DNA of 64,000 nucleotides, from positions 248,001-312,000 of the forward strand of contig NZ_CANMDU010000001.1 in NCBI RefSeq assembly GCF_947496775.1. The letters are read 5' to 3'. The translations under genes were made by a program, and so were the position numbers. Of the stretch, positions 1 to 9,136 are shown piece after piece. Position 1 is the first letter of the stretch. Each line of letters begins with the position of its first letter. The DNA is from an uncultured Maribacter sp. (GTDB taxonomy: Bacteria; Bacteroidota; Bacteroidia; Flavobacteriales; Flavobacteriaceae). The notes below the pieces were generated by a model that was not told the DNA's origin, made no database searches, and saw only the letters and a program-made list of their open reading frames with translations.

Positions 1-326
1 AATGTAATGGAATTTGCCAACAAAAAGAAAGTGTAGAAATCTATAACAAACGTGTAAAACAAGCATTAAAGAGTTTGCAAAATTCCCAAGAAACGTATCT
101 AATAAAAGAAAAAGGAAGAGTAAGTAACGAAATTGCCATTGTTCTAGTAGAACAAGGAGAGTACCAAGGATATGCTTTTATACCAAAAGATGAACAAGTA
201 AATAACTTAGAAGACTTGCAAGTGCATATTATACCTCAAAAACACAATTTAGATACTTTAAGGATAATAAGTAATTACGTTCAAAAAAAACCTAAAAATG
301 TTATCTCTTCTTTAACTTCTTACTAA
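1..326 (+). CDS. C-terminal part of an exonuclease/GIY-YIG nuclease (partial)
   Basis: The reading frame is open from the left edge (first whole codon at base 3) and stops at 326, so only about 107 C-terminal residues are present. The fragment begins with CNGICQQKE, the cysteine-containing stretch that follows the GIY-YIG domain in UvrC/Cho-type proteins and in the Bacteroidota fusions of a DNA polymerase III epsilon-like exonuclease with a GIY-YIG nuclease. The rest is a small alpha/beta domain without obvious catalytic residues. A TTG at 75 could act as a start, but the upstream frame is continuous and fits the family better. The identification rests on the short cysteine motif and the general look of the tail, so it is moderate. 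Confidence 0.6.
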   Translation, partial: CNGICQQKESVEIYNKRVKQALKSLQNSQETYLIKEKGRVSNEIAIVLVEQGEYQGYAFIPKDEQVNNLEDLQVHIIPQKHNLDTLRIISNYVQKKPKNVISSLTSY

Positions 327-328
327 AA

Positions 329-367
329 AAGCTGGTGCCCACAACACTGTTAATAAGGCACCAACTT
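329..367 (-). terminator. Rho-independent terminator, minus strand
   Basis: An 11-bp stem with one mismatch (AAGCTGGTGCC paired with GGCACCAACTT) has a 17-base loop. On the minus strand it is followed by a run of six T. It lies between the convergent left-edge gene and the minus-strand sulfur cluster and would act as a second stop behind the hairpin at 481-518. Confidence 0.5.
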
Positions 368-470
368 ACCACTAACCAATCTTTTATTTCTTAAATTATT
401 ACAATTTCGTAGCCTAATTCCTACTAAATATAGGTAAATAGATTTAGATAACAAACTTAATAGTCAACAG

Positions 471-518
471 AAAAAAAAATGAGTTAAAACGTAATGCAAA
501 AACATTAAGCTCTAACCC
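471..518 (-). terminator. Terminator of the SulP/MBL/small-protein block
   Basis: Read on the minus strand, a 16-base arm (503-518) pairs with 481-496 across a 6-base loop, with the mismatches becoming G-U pairs. A run of nine T follows immediately. G-U pairing only works on the minus strand, which fixes the orientation. It lies 34 bases beyond the stop of the 44-aa gene at 552-686. Confidence 0.7.
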
Positions 519-551
519 ATTCGTAACAACAAGGTATGCAGTATTTTTTAG

Positions 552-686
552 CTACACTTCCTCTTCCTTTTTACCACTATTCATAAAAATTAGTAACATG
601 GCAACTAGACCTACACAAACCAATCCAAAAACTCCTATCATAACAATTCCATTGGTCCAATCTACTAAAGGCAACGTATGTAACAT
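552..686 (-). CDS. Small single-pass membrane protein, 44 aa
   Basis: This short minus-strand frame starts with ATG at 686 and stops with TAG at 552. It encodes 44 residues: a short N-terminal segment, one strongly hydrophobic helix (about residues 14-35, rich in Val, Leu, Ile, Phe and Gly) and a charged tail ending KKEEEV. The helix-plus-charged-tail design is typical of small inner-membrane proteins. It lies 104 bases downstream of the MBL/rhodanese gene, in the same direction and before the terminator at 471-518, so it probably shares its transcript. The function is unknown. It could be an accessory subunit for the SulP transporter two genes upstream, but that is inference from position only. 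Confidence 0.55.
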   Translation of the reverse strand: MLHTLPLVDWTNGIVMIGVFGLVCVGLVAMLLIFMNSGKKEEEV

Positions 687-790
687 CTTTCTATTTTTAT
701 TATTTGATGTAAAATTAAAACCTTATAAAAATATAGAATATGATAAAAATCAGTATTTCTTTTTACTTTTTTAATTTTCTAGAAAAAGCA

Positions 791-2200
791 TTATAGTGTA
801 GACGGACACACATAATTTGTTACGTCAACATTTGTCGTTTTTATAGCTGCAAAACCACCTGCAACATCTACTAAATTATGAATTCCCCTACTTTTTAATA
901 TAGATGCGGCAATAACAGAACGATAACCACCTGCACAATGAATATAAAAAGTACTTTTCGCCGGAAATTGCGATAAATGGCTATTTAAGTCACTTAAAGG
1001 TGTATTTATAGCATTCTTTACATGTTCTGATTGAAATTCGCTTACTTTACGAACATCAAAAACGGAAATAGAGTCATCCTTTAGTCCCTTTTCTGCTTCA
1101 GCGGCAGAAATAGAGGAAATGGTATCAAAATCCTTTCCAGCACTTTTCCATGCGTCTATTCCTCCTTTTAAATACCCTATAGTCCCATCAAAACCAACTC
1201 TAGATAAGCGCGTAATTGCTTCCTCTTCCTTACCTTCTGGTATTACTAATAAAATAGTTTGCTTTATATCTGCAATTAAAGCTCCTACCCATGGTGCAAA
1301 ATCTCCATTCAATCCAATAAAAATTGAACGAGGTACATGCCCTTTAACGAATTCTGACTGATTTCTAACATCCAAAACTATTGCCCCAGTATCATTGGCA
1401 GCTATTTCAAAATCTTTAGGAGATAAAGCGGTTGTACCCCTATCTAACACAATACTAATGTCCTCATAACCTTCTTTATTCATTTGTACATTTAAAGGAA
1501 AATATTTTGGCGGTGGCAACAAACCATCCGTAACCTCTTTCACAAACTCTTCTTTTGTCATGCTAGCCCTAAGCGCATAATTCATTTTTTTTTGATTCCC
1601 TAGAGTATCTACCGTTTCTTTCATCATGTTTTTCCCGCAAGCAGAACCTGCACCATGAGCTGGGTAAACTATAACATCATCAGACAAAGGCATAATCTTA
1701 TTTCGTAAACTATCATACAAGGTCTCTGCCAATTGTTCTTGCGTTAAATGGGCCGCTTTTTGAGCTAAATCTGGCCTACCAACATCCCCTAAAAACAAGG
1801 TGTCGCCTGAAAAAATAGCATGGTCATTGCCATTTTTATCCTTCAATAAAAATGTAGTGCTTTCCATAGTATGCCCTGGCGTATGCAAGGCAATGATGGT
1901 TAACTCCCCTAATTTAAATTCTTGCCCGTCTTCCGCTATTACGGCATCAAAAGAAGGTGAAGCTGTTGGGCCATAAATTATAGGCGCTCCTGTTTCTTTA
2001 GATAAAGTAACATGACCACTAACAAAATCTGCATGAAAATGTGTTTCAAAAATATATTTTATACTAGCATTAGCCTCTTTTACTTTTTTAATATAAGGAG
2101 CTATTTCTCTTAAAGGATCAATAATTGCTACCTCTCCTTTACTTTCTATATAATACGCTCCTTGCGCCAAACAACCTGTGTAAATCTGTTCTATTATCAT
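791..2200 (-). CDS. MBL-fold hydrolase with two rhodanese domains (persulfide dioxygenase-like)
   Basis: Residues 1-200 form a metallo-beta-lactamase domain of the ETHE1/persulfide dioxygenase type: HxHxD-(x4)-H at H54/H56/D58/H63, HTPGH with H110, and SGDT with D133. Two rhodanese-like domains follow. The first (about 265-360) has no cysteine at the expected loop and is probably structural. The second (about 370-460) carries the active-site loop HCAGGYRS with C422. Proteins of this layout (CstB-like or Bacteroidota MBL-rhodanese proteins) oxidise or transfer persulfide sulfur in the cytoplasm. The SulP transporter gene lies 55 bp upstream on the same strand, which suggests export or import of the resulting sulfur oxyanion. 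Confidence 0.85.
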   Translation of the reverse strand: MIIEQIYTGCLAQGAYYIESKGEVAIIDPLREIAPYIKKVKEANASIKYIFETHFHADFVSGHVTLSKETGAPIIYGPTASPSFDAVIAEDGQEFKLGELTIIALHTPGHTMESTTFLLKDKNGNDHAIFSGDTLFLGDVGRPDLAQKAAHLTQEQLAETLYDSLRNKIMPLSDDVIVYPAHGAGSACGKNMMKETVDTLGNQKKMNYALRASMTKEEFVKEVTDGLLPPPKYFPLNVQMNKEGYEDISIVLDRGTTALSPKDFEIAANDTGAIVLDVRNQSEFVKGHVPRSIFIGLNGDFAPWVGALIADIKQTILLVIPEGKEEEAITRLSRVGFDGTIGYLKGGIDAWKSAGKDFDTISSISAAEAEKGLKDDSISVFDVRKVSEFQSEHVKNAINTPLSDLNSHLSQFPAKSTFYIHCAGGYRSVIAASILKSRGIHNLVDVAGGFAAIKTTNVDVTNYVCPSTL

Positions 2201-2255
2201 AATTATCAGCTTCTTAAGACAAAAATAATGTTAAATTAATTCTTAGTCTGTAACA

Positions 2256-3986
2256 TTAGTTACTATATGTTTTATTTTGATGGGCAATTTTAACCCCTAA
2301 TCCCTCTGTTATTTCAGGATTATTAAAGTAAGCGACTGCGGCTTTTGTTTTTACAAATAGATTTTCTCTTTGTACCAAATGTATAATACCACTTGAAAAA
2401 ATGATATCTCTCGTGGGGCCTATTGCTCCAGCAATATAAAAACGTACTCCTTTTTCTTGAAGTTCTAAAATTACTTTCTTTAACATATTAGCTGCTGTAG
2501 AATCTATATAATTAATAGCTTCCGCATTCAGTATTACTCCTTTTAAAGCTATTCCCTTAGCGTTTATATGCTTAAAAAGCTCTTTTTTAAAGTAAGATGC
2601 ATTGGCAAAATACAATTGCGCATCAAACCTAACAATTAACAGGTCTTCTTGTAAAACAACGTCCTCTTCGAATCTATTAATATTTTTAAAATAATCGGTG
2701 CCTTTTATTTGCCCCAGAACTGCAAAGTGTGGGTTAGATGTTCTATACACCATTAACAATAACGAAATTAAAACTCCTATTAAAATTCCTTCTTTTATTC
2801 CTATAGAAAGGGTGGCCAAGAAAGTAATCAGTAAAACAAAAAATTCATCTTTTCTATGTATCCACAGCTGTTTGGCATAGCCAATATCTATAAGCTTAAA
2901 AACAGAAACCATAATTATACTTGCTAATACCGCATTGGGCAAATAATAAAAAATTGGAGTCAGAAAAAGCAAGGTCGCTACTACCATAATTATAGAAAAA
3001 AAAGCTGCCAAATTTGTTTTAGCTCCTGCGTCTCCATTTATGGCTGATCTTGAAAAACTTGCCGTAATTGGATATGCCTGAAAAAAAGAACCAACGACAT
3101 TAGAAGAACCCAATGCCATTAATTCCTGATTAGGTTCTATGGTTTCTTCTCCTGCTTTTTCTTCCATTGCCTTGCCAATAGATATGGCCTCTAGATACCC
3201 CACCATTGCAATGGCTAAAGCCATTGGCCATAATTCTGACACTAACTGCATATTTATTCCCGGCATTTGAAAAGATGGCAATCCGCTAGGTACAAAACCT
3301 ACTAATTTAACACCAAACTGTTCTAAATTTAAATAATACACACTAGCAATACCTAAAATTACAACTACTAAAATCGAAGGTATTTTTTTGTTTATTTTTT
3401 TTAGTAAAATAATAATTAGAATCCCTAATACCCCAATTAATAAATCGTATAAATTGGTCTCACCAATCTTTACAAAAGCATTCATAATTAGCTTATGAAA
3501 AGCGCTACTTCCAGGTATTTTTACTCCAAGTAAATGTTTTAACTGACTAAATATAATTATAAGTGCAGCAGCCGATGTAAACCCACTAATAACGGGTCTA
3601 GACAAATAATTCACTAAAAAGCCCATTTTAAAAAGGCCCAGAGTAATTTGAATGGCACCAACTAAGAATGTTAGTACTATTACCATGGCAATATAATTTT
3701 CTATTCCCGTAATTGCCAAAGTACCTAAACTTGCTGCAACCAAAAGCGAATCCATTGCTACAGGACCAACAGCTACTTGTCTTGATGTTCCTAAAAAAAC
3801 ATACATTAAAACTGGCAACAAAGAAGCATAAAGACCATATACAGGGGGCAAACCAGCAATCATGGCATAAGCCATTCCTTGCGGAATAAGAATAATTCCA
3901 ACAGTAAGACCCGCTATTAAATCACTAAAAAAGTATCCTTTTTTATAATTTCCTAACCACTCCAGAATTGGAAAAAATCTATACAT
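2256..3986 (-). CDS. SulP family anion transporter with STAS domain
   Basis: This 576-residue inner-membrane protein has the SulP signature near the N-terminus (IPQGMAYAMIAGLPP, about residues 35-50), 10-12 hydrophobic segments up to about residue 415, and a C-terminal STAS domain (about 440-555) containing the conserved DSTA motif. The family carries sulfate, bicarbonate or other small anions. Length and architecture are normal and there is no carbonic anhydrase fusion. Its same-strand position just before the MBL/rhodanese sulfur gene makes sulfate, sulfite or thiosulfate the most likely substrate, but the sequence alone does not decide this. Confidence 0.88.
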   Translation of the reverse strand: MYRFFPILEWLGNYKKGYFFSDLIAGLTVGIILIPQGMAYAMIAGLPPVYGLYASLLPVLMYVFLGTSRQVAVGPVAMDSLLVAASLGTLAITGIENYIAMVIVLTFLVGAIQITLGLFKMGFLVNYLSRPVISGFTSAAALIIIFSQLKHLLGVKIPGSSAFHKLIMNAFVKIGETNLYDLLIGVLGILIIILLKKINKKIPSILVVVILGIASVYYLNLEQFGVKLVGFVPSGLPSFQMPGINMQLVSELWPMALAIAMVGYLEAISIGKAMEEKAGEETIEPNQELMALGSSNVVGSFFQAYPITASFSRSAINGDAGAKTNLAAFFSIIMVVATLLFLTPIFYYLPNAVLASIIMVSVFKLIDIGYAKQLWIHRKDEFFVLLITFLATLSIGIKEGILIGVLISLLLMVYRTSNPHFAVLGQIKGTDYFKNINRFEEDVVLQEDLLIVRFDAQLYFANASYFKKELFKHINAKGIALKGVILNAEAINYIDSTAANMLKKVILELQEKGVRFYIAGAIGPTRDIIFSSGIIHLVQRENLFVKTKAAVAYFNNPEITEGLGVKIAHQNKTYSN

Positions 3987-4017
3987 AAGACAAATTTAAC
4001 ACTATTTACGAAAACGA

Positions 4018-5193
4018 TTACTTAATATTCCCACTAACCGATAATCCGCTTGGCACAGTTTCTGGAATATCCTTCGGGAAATACTCGTCATTAAGTGTAT
4101 TAAGAAAAGAAATAATTAAAGACATTTCTTTTACTGAAAGATCTAATTGATCTACAAACGGATCTCTACTAGTTAAAGAAACATTTGGGTTCGTAATTTT
4201 ATTATTAGCAATATCTTCATAAAACTCTAACACCTTCTGAAGGCTTACAAAGGTCCCATTATGCATATACGGCGCCGAAAATCTTAAATTGCGTAATGAA
4301 GCTGTTCTAAAACCAAAACTTTCTTCTGTCCCTAAATCTAATTCGTTTAGCTTCTTATTTTCTGGAACACCAAGCACATGAATTTTATAATCCGAGAACA
4401 TAGGGCCATTATGACAATTTGCGCAACCTACTTTTTTAAATAAAGCAAAACCCTCTTTTTCTGATAACATAATGGCATCCTCATCCCCCCTCATGTATTG
4501 GTCGAATCTAGAATTATTGGCAACAATAGTTCTTTCAAAAGAACTAATTGCTTTTCCTATATTTTCTATATTCAAAGAATTTTCTTCCTTAAAAGCTTTA
4601 TCAAACAAAGCCACATATTCTGGAATATTTTTTAAGCGCTCTACTACCTTTAGCAGAATCTCCTCCTCAGAAAAATTATGCCCTCGCATTTCTTCAAAAG
4701 TTTTTATTGGCATAAGAGCTTGTTCTTCTAAACTATTTGCTCTTACATCCCAAAACATGGGCGCGCTTTCTGGGTTGTAGTCTTTCTCTTTTTCTAAACC
4801 ATTAAAAGCTGTATTTATAATAGTGTGTGCGTTTCTTTTAACAAAAGGAATGTCATTTGGAGTATTAAACCTTCTTTTACTTCCAAAACCTGTACCGTTT
4901 ACCCCTATAGAAATATCCAAGAATTCGGAGTACCCGGTACTTGGATGATGGCAAGTAGCACAAGCAACATCTTTATCTCCAGATAAAATAGGGTCAAAAA
5001 AAAGTAACCTTCCCAAGTCTACTTTTTCTTTGGAAGAGAGATTATATTTTGGGCTTTTTACCTTTCTGGGCAAGGCCCCAAAAACTAAAGTATCTTTATT
5101 TTTTTTAAGAGTAACTGTTTTTTCGGAGACCTTATCTCTACATGCTAAAATACTTAGCATGCAACTTATTCCTAAAAGCACTCTGTTAAACAT
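4018..5193 (-). CDS. Dihaem cytochrome c peroxidase family lipoprotein
   Basis: The protein has 391 residues. The N-terminus is a lipoprotein signal with a lipobox ending at C18 (LSILAC). Two c-type haem sites are present: CATCH (C78/C81/H82) and CANCH (C257/C260/H261), with the usual spacing of bacterial cytochrome c peroxidase/MauG proteins. The N-terminal domain holds the low-potential peroxidatic haem and the C-terminal domain the electron-entry haem. It would reduce hydrogen peroxide in the periplasm, or act as a MauG-like oxidase. A secreted DinB-like protein starts 18 bp upstream on the same strand, suggesting an operon. Confidence 0.87.
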   Translation of the reverse strand: MFNRVLLGISCMLSILACRDKVSEKTVTLKKNKDTLVFGALPRKVKSPKYNLSSKEKVDLGRLLFFDPILSGDKDVACATCHHPSTGYSEFLDISIGVNGTGFGSKRRFNTPNDIPFVKRNAHTIINTAFNGLEKEKDYNPESAPMFWDVRANSLEEQALMPIKTFEEMRGHNFSEEEILLKVVERLKNIPEYVALFDKAFKEENSLNIENIGKAISSFERTIVANNSRFDQYMRGDEDAIMLSEKEGFALFKKVGCANCHNGPMFSDYKIHVLGVPENKKLNELDLGTEESFGFRTASLRNLRFSAPYMHNGTFVSLQKVLEFYEDIANNKITNPNVSLTSRDPFVDQLDLSVKEMSLIISFLNTLNDEYFPKDIPETVPSGLSVSGNIK

Positions 5194-5211
5194 ACTCCCT
5201 TTCCTCGAAAA

Positions 5212-5805
5212 TTATTTATCTCTTAATTTTCCTGTTAGAAAATTAGCATTTGGGTTCATAGGGTTCCCGGCTGAACGCCTTAAAACTACAATCTGGCCTG
5301 CATGCCAAACCGCATCTTCTATTGGTCCATTAATCTGGTTCCAAAATGGAAACTCTTTTTTTCCCTTATCGCTAACAAAAATTATTTTGTGTTTCGACAG
5401 GTCCTTAGATTTAAGGAATAAATTACTGGCAATTTTTAAATTATCTAAGATTGCCTCTCGCTTTTCTGCAAAAGACATTTCTTTCTTTTCTTCTGAAAAG
5501 ACAGTCGGTTCTTTTTTGGCAGAATTAAGTATTACATTGGACAATCCTAAGACATGATCTACAGTTTGTAAAATATTTCTCCCCTTATCACTAGGTTTAT
5601 ATTTTAAATCCTCTTCTTTTAAACCTTCTGTAGCCCAATAAAATCTAAAGCCTAAACCATCTACCATTCTAGAAACAATAGCTCCTGGTGTATATTCATT
5701 AGATGGCTCTGGAATTTGCGCGTAAAATGTAGTGTCTTTCATTGCATTTTGAGCATTAGTAGTATTATATATAAACAGTAAAAAAACAATTAGCTTAATC
5801 TTCAT
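5212..5805 (-). CDS. Secreted DinB-like family protein
   Basis: A 197-residue protein with a cleavable signal peptide (hydrophobic core about residues 4-14, cleavage near NAQ-N). The mature part resembles the DinB/YfiT four-helix fold: a conserved His in QTVDHVLGLSN and the C-terminal pattern WHAGQIVVLRRSAGNP, whose histidines form the metal site in the family. Most DinB proteins are cytoplasmic thiol or metal-dependent enzymes, so the export signal is a feature of the Bacteroidota subgroup. It is transcribed just ahead of the cytochrome c peroxidase (18-bp gap). The substrate is unknown. Confidence 0.65.
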   Translation of the reverse strand: MKIKLIVFLLFIYNTTNAQNAMKDTTFYAQIPEPSNEYTPGAIVSRMVDGLGFRFYWATEGLKEEDLKYKPSDKGRNILQTVDHVLGLSNVILNSAKKEPTVFSEEKKEMSFAEKREAILDNLKIASNLFLKSKDLSKHKIIFVSDKGKKEFPFWNQINGPIEDAVWHAGQIVVLRRSAGNPMNPNANFLTGKLRDK

Positions 5806-5856
5806 TATAATTTCTTTCGTATTAATTGTATATTTTTTTTGGTAAACTAGTTGGGA

Positions 5857-6630
5857 TTATAAAGCTATATTCACTTTGTATATTTGCGGCCTTGAAGTTA
5901 ATTTGGCAAAGCCTGTATTTAACTTTTTTTGTTCTACAGCATAAGGATAAAAAGTAATAGGTTCTATACATACCATATTATCTACTTCTGTCCACAGCAT
6001 AAAATTACCAAATCCCTCTGTTTTTATCTGCACCTTCTTTTCATCTATTAAAGTTAGACTATTACATTTTAAAACTGGTAATGCTTTACTGCCTGCCTCC
6101 TTAATCTCTTTTAAACTAATTTCTTTAGTATCTGTTTTAATTTTAGAAATAGCGCTTCTTAATTTAAAAGCTGGATGATAGCCAAGCATAAAAGGCATAT
6201 TTTCTGCGCCAACAATAGTAAAAGCTACTTCTAATCCATTCTCAGACAAGATAAAATGCTTTTTAAAAGTAAAATCATATGGCCAGCTTAATAGTTCTTC
6301 TGTTGACTTAGCCGGAAATTTAGAGTTTTTTACTTTAGTTCCTTTCACGTATTTTTTTTCAAAAATCACAGAAGTTTCTGTTTTTTCAACAAGTGCGTAC
6401 TCTAATTCTCGTAGCAGACCATGCTGATCTTGTATGGCTTCTCCCTGTAAAGTTTGTATTCTAAAATTAGCCTTGTCGGTTGGCCCAATAATAGGAAACA
6501 TTTCAGTATCCGAATTACGCCAGCCAGGATTTCCTTTTTGGTGTATTATTTCATAAGTATCTACTTGATAACTTACTAACTCTCCTTTTTCAATTTTTAC
6601 GTGTTGGCTATCTAAAGTAAGTTCTATCAT
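5857..6630 (-). CDS. Aldose 1-epimerase family protein
   Basis: This 257-residue cytoplasmic protein fits the galactose mutarotase-like beta-sandwich. Visible family positions are QHGLLR (about 80-86), the histidine in LGYHPAF (about 149-155) and an acidic residue near CIEPITFYPY (about 222-231). It belongs to the shorter LacX/YeaD-like branch, which interconverts sugar anomers, possibly hexose 6-phosphates. It starts 19 bp downstream of the stop of the LolC/E permease gene in the same direction, so the two may be cotranscribed, although no functional link is evident. Confidence 0.78.
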   Translation of the reverse strand: MIELTLDSQHVKIEKGELVSYQVDTYEIIHQKGNPGWRNSDTEMFPIIGPTDKANFRIQTLQGEAIQDQHGLLRELEYALVEKTETSVIFEKKYVKGTKVKNSKFPAKSTEELLSWPYDFTFKKHFILSENGLEVAFTIVGAENMPFMLGYHPAFKLRSAISKIKTDTKEISLKEIKEAGSKALPVLKCNSLTLIDEKKVQIKTEGFGNFMLWTEVDNMVCIEPITFYPYAVEQKKLNTGFAKLTSRPQIYKVNIAL

Positions 6631-6649
6631 ATTTTTTAATTTATAAATA

Positions 6650-7891
6650 CTATTCGTACCTAATTGCTTTTACTGGAGTGATCTTTGTTATTATATAAGA
6701 TGGTAGTAACAACATAAGCAAACAAAGAAATAAAACCCCAATATTTAATATAATTACGGTTAAAAAATCTAAATGGACAGGAATGTATTCTATATAATAT
6801 TCCTCTGGATTTGGAAACTTAAATAAATGAAATTTTCCTTGTAGATAAACAAACCCCAAAGCGATTATATTTCCCCAGAATAATCCTATTCCAATGAGAT
6901 AAGCCGCATTATATAAAAATATCTTACGTATACTCCAATCGTTAGTACCTAAGGCCTTAAGAATGCCAATCATTTGCGTGCGTTCTAAAATTAAAACTAA
7001 CAAAGCCGTTATCATATTTATACCTCCAACAATTATCATGATACCAATAATTAGAGCTATATTAAAATCGAATAAACCAATCCACTCAAATATTTTATAG
7101 TACTTACCTGTAATATTCTGTGTGTCTAAATTAGAAAGGGTTTGCCCATAGATTTCATTGCTCTTTTCTTTAATAGAATCAAAATCATCCAAGAAAACCT
7201 CGAAATTTCCAACTTCATTAGACCCCCATTTATTCATACGTTGAATATGCCTAATGTCCACAAAAATATAAGTCCCATCGAACTCTTCAAATCCACTATC
7301 GTAAATACCAACAACATTAAATTTTCTTTGGTTTGGCATTTTCGATGGGTCATCGTCTTTTAGAAAAATGGCTGGAAAAGAATCTCCCACGCTCAATTGT
7401 AATCTATTTGCCATTATTTTAGACACCAGGGCATCACTATTTAGCTCGCCATGGTAATTTGGCATAACACCTTCTACAATATATTCTCCGAAAACTTCAT
7501 CATTAAAATCCTTTCCAATTCCTTTCGCAATGATACCTTCGAAAGTATTTTCTAATCTAATAATTCCTCCTTTTGTAGCTACTGCCTGTACATGAGAAAT
7601 ACCATCAATAGTTTTAAACTCCGGATAAAATTCCTGCTCTAAAGAAACCGGAACAACCGAAACTTCTGAAGTATTATTATCGTAATTATAAATTTGAATA
7701 TGCCCATTAAAGGCTGTGATTTTTTCTCTAATCTTATGCTTAAGTCCTACTCCTGTTGCTATAGCAACTAACATCATTATTACACCAAGTGAAATTGCTG
7801 TAATTGCAATTTTTATTATTGGTGCGGATATACTAATTTTATGCTCCTTACCCTTAATAAGTCGTTTGGCTATAAAGTATTCTAAATTCAA
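6650..7891 (-). CDS. LolC/LolE-type ABC transporter permease (FtsX family), TTG start
   Basis: A 413-residue protein with one N-terminal membrane helix (about 27-50), a large periplasmic MacB-like domain (about 55-265) and three C-terminal helices (about 273-300, 325-350, 375-400) in the FtsX domain. This is the layout of LolC/LolE, which extract lipoproteins from the inner membrane. The start is a TTG at 7891: there is an in-frame stop five codons upstream, no in-frame ATG before residue 39, and the family N-terminus (LEYFIAKRLI) begins here. Only 3 bp separate it from the divergent NamZ-like gene, so each promoter must lie inside the other gene. Confidence 0.83.
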   Translation of the reverse strand: MNLEYFIAKRLIKGKEHKISISAPIIKIAITAISLGVIMMLVAIATGVGLKHKIREKITAFNGHIQIYNYDNNTSEVSVVPVSLEQEFYPEFKTIDGISHVQAVATKGGIIRLENTFEGIIAKGIGKDFNDEVFGEYIVEGVMPNYHGELNSDALVSKIMANRLQLSVGDSFPAIFLKDDDPSKMPNQRKFNVVGIYDSGFEEFDGTYIFVDIRHIQRMNKWGSNEVGNFEVFLDDFDSIKEKSNEIYGQTLSNLDTQNITGKYYKIFEWIGLFDFNIALIIGIMIIVGGINMITALLVLILERTQMIGILKALGTNDWSIRKIFLYNAAYLIGIGLFWGNIIALGFVYLQGKFHLFKFPNPEEYYIEYIPVHLDFLTVIILNIGVLFLCLLMLLLPSYIITKITPVKAIRYE

Positions 7892-7894
7892 ATT

Positions 7895-9136
7895 ATGATG
7901 TTTTTATCGGGAATCAAAAGTACATTTTTATTATGGTTTTTCGTATTGATAGCATGCGGAAACCAAGGAAAAACTCCAGAATCTGCATCTAAAAATACAG
8001 AAAATACTTCCGGGAGTCTAAAGAAAGACTCTTTGGTTATTGCGGCGAACCGTATTCCTGATTATTTACCGATGCTACGAAACAAAAAAGTTGGTATTGT
8101 AGCAAACCAAACTAGTGTTATTTTTAAAAAAGACAATAGCTATACCCATTTGGTAGACTCCTTATTAAATCATAACATAGAAATTAAAAATGTTTTTTCT
8201 CCCGAACACGGTTTCCGTGGTAAGGCGGATGCTGGAGAAAAAGTTAAAAATAGCATAGATACTAAAACAGGTTTACCTATAATATCTCTTCATGGTAAAA
8301 ATAGAAAGCCTACAAAAAAACAAATAGAAAATTTAGATATTGTTGTTTTTGACATACAAGATGTTGGTGTTCGTTTTTACACTTACATTGCTACTTTACA
8401 ATTGGTTATGGAAGCTTGTGCAGAAAATAACATTCCTATTTTAGTTTTAGACCGTCCTAACCCTAATGCGCATTATATTGATGGACCAACCATGGAAGCA
8501 GAAAATACTAGCTTTTTAGGAATGACCGAAATTCCTCTTGTATATGGCATGACAATAGGCGAATATGCCCAAATGATAAATGAAGAGGGTTGGTTAACAA
8601 ACAAAGTAAAAGCATCTTTGACAGTAATTCCGTTACAAAATTGGACGCATACTAGCAATTACAATTTACCCATTCGCCCTTCGCCAAATTTACCAAATGC
8701 TACCGCTATATCTTTATATCCTAGTCTTGGCTTATTTGAAGGTACCAATGTCAATGCAGGAAGAGGTACAGAGTTTCAATTTCAACGTTACGGGGCTTCT
8801 TTTTTAGATAGCACGCAATACAGCTTTAAATTTTGGCCTAGACCAAACTTTGGTTCTAAAAACCCAAAAGAAGATGGAAAAAAATGCTATGGAAAAGATT
8901 TATCTGACATAAAAAAAATGAACGAAGTCACTCTCAAATGGTTAATCGATGCTTATAATAACGCATATAACCAAAAAGACATTTTCCTGAAAAGCGGCTT
9001 TACAAAACATGCAGGAACAGAACAATTACAACAACAAATTGAAGCTAAAAAAACGGAAAAAGAAATAAAAGAAACTTGGCAACCGACAATAGAAAAATTT
9101 AAAAAAATTAGAAAAAAATATCTTTTATATATTTAA
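7895..9136 (+). CDS. DUF1343 / NamZ-like exo-beta-N-acetylmuramidase, lipoprotein
   Basis: A 413-residue protein with a lipoprotein signal (VLIACGNQ) and a full DUF1343 domain. Recognisable blocks are VGIVANQTS, NVFSPEHGFRG, VFDIQDVGVRFYTYI and LDRPNPN. The family founder NamZ removes N-acetylmuramic acid from the non-reducing ends of peptidoglycan fragments, feeding wall recycling. The lipid anchor puts the enzyme in the periplasm or outer membrane. The start is the first ATG after an in-frame stop (a second ATG follows directly). The gene ends inside the convergent YkgJ gene, with a 4-bp overlap. Confidence 0.85.
   Translation: MMFLSGIKSTFLLWFFVLIACGNQGKTPESASKNTENTSGSLKKDSLVIAANRIPDYLPMLRNKKVGIVANQTSVIFKKDNSYTHLVDSLLNHNIEIKNVFSPEHGFRGKADAGEKVKNSIDTKTGLPIISLHGKNRKPTKKQIENLDIVVFDIQDVGVRFYTYIATLQLVMEACAENNIPILVLDRPNPNAHYIDGPTMEAENTSFLGMTEIPLVYGMTIGEYAQMINEEGWLTNKVKASLTVIPLQNWTHTSNYNLPIRPSPNLPNATAISLYPSLGLFEGTNVNAGRGTEFQFQRYGASFLDSTQYSFKFWPRPNFGSKNPKEDGKKCYGKDLSDIKKMNEVTLKWLIDAYNNAYNQKDIFLKSGFTKHAGTEQLQQQIEAKKTEKEIKETWQPTIEKFKKIRKKYLLYI

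Noticed and set aside
5030-5557. A 175-codon plus-strand frame across the cytochrome c peroxidase/DinB junction
   Set aside because: It runs antisense through two genes with clear family motifs and spans their intergenic region; composition (Phe/Leu/Ser-rich) is typical of a shadow frame.
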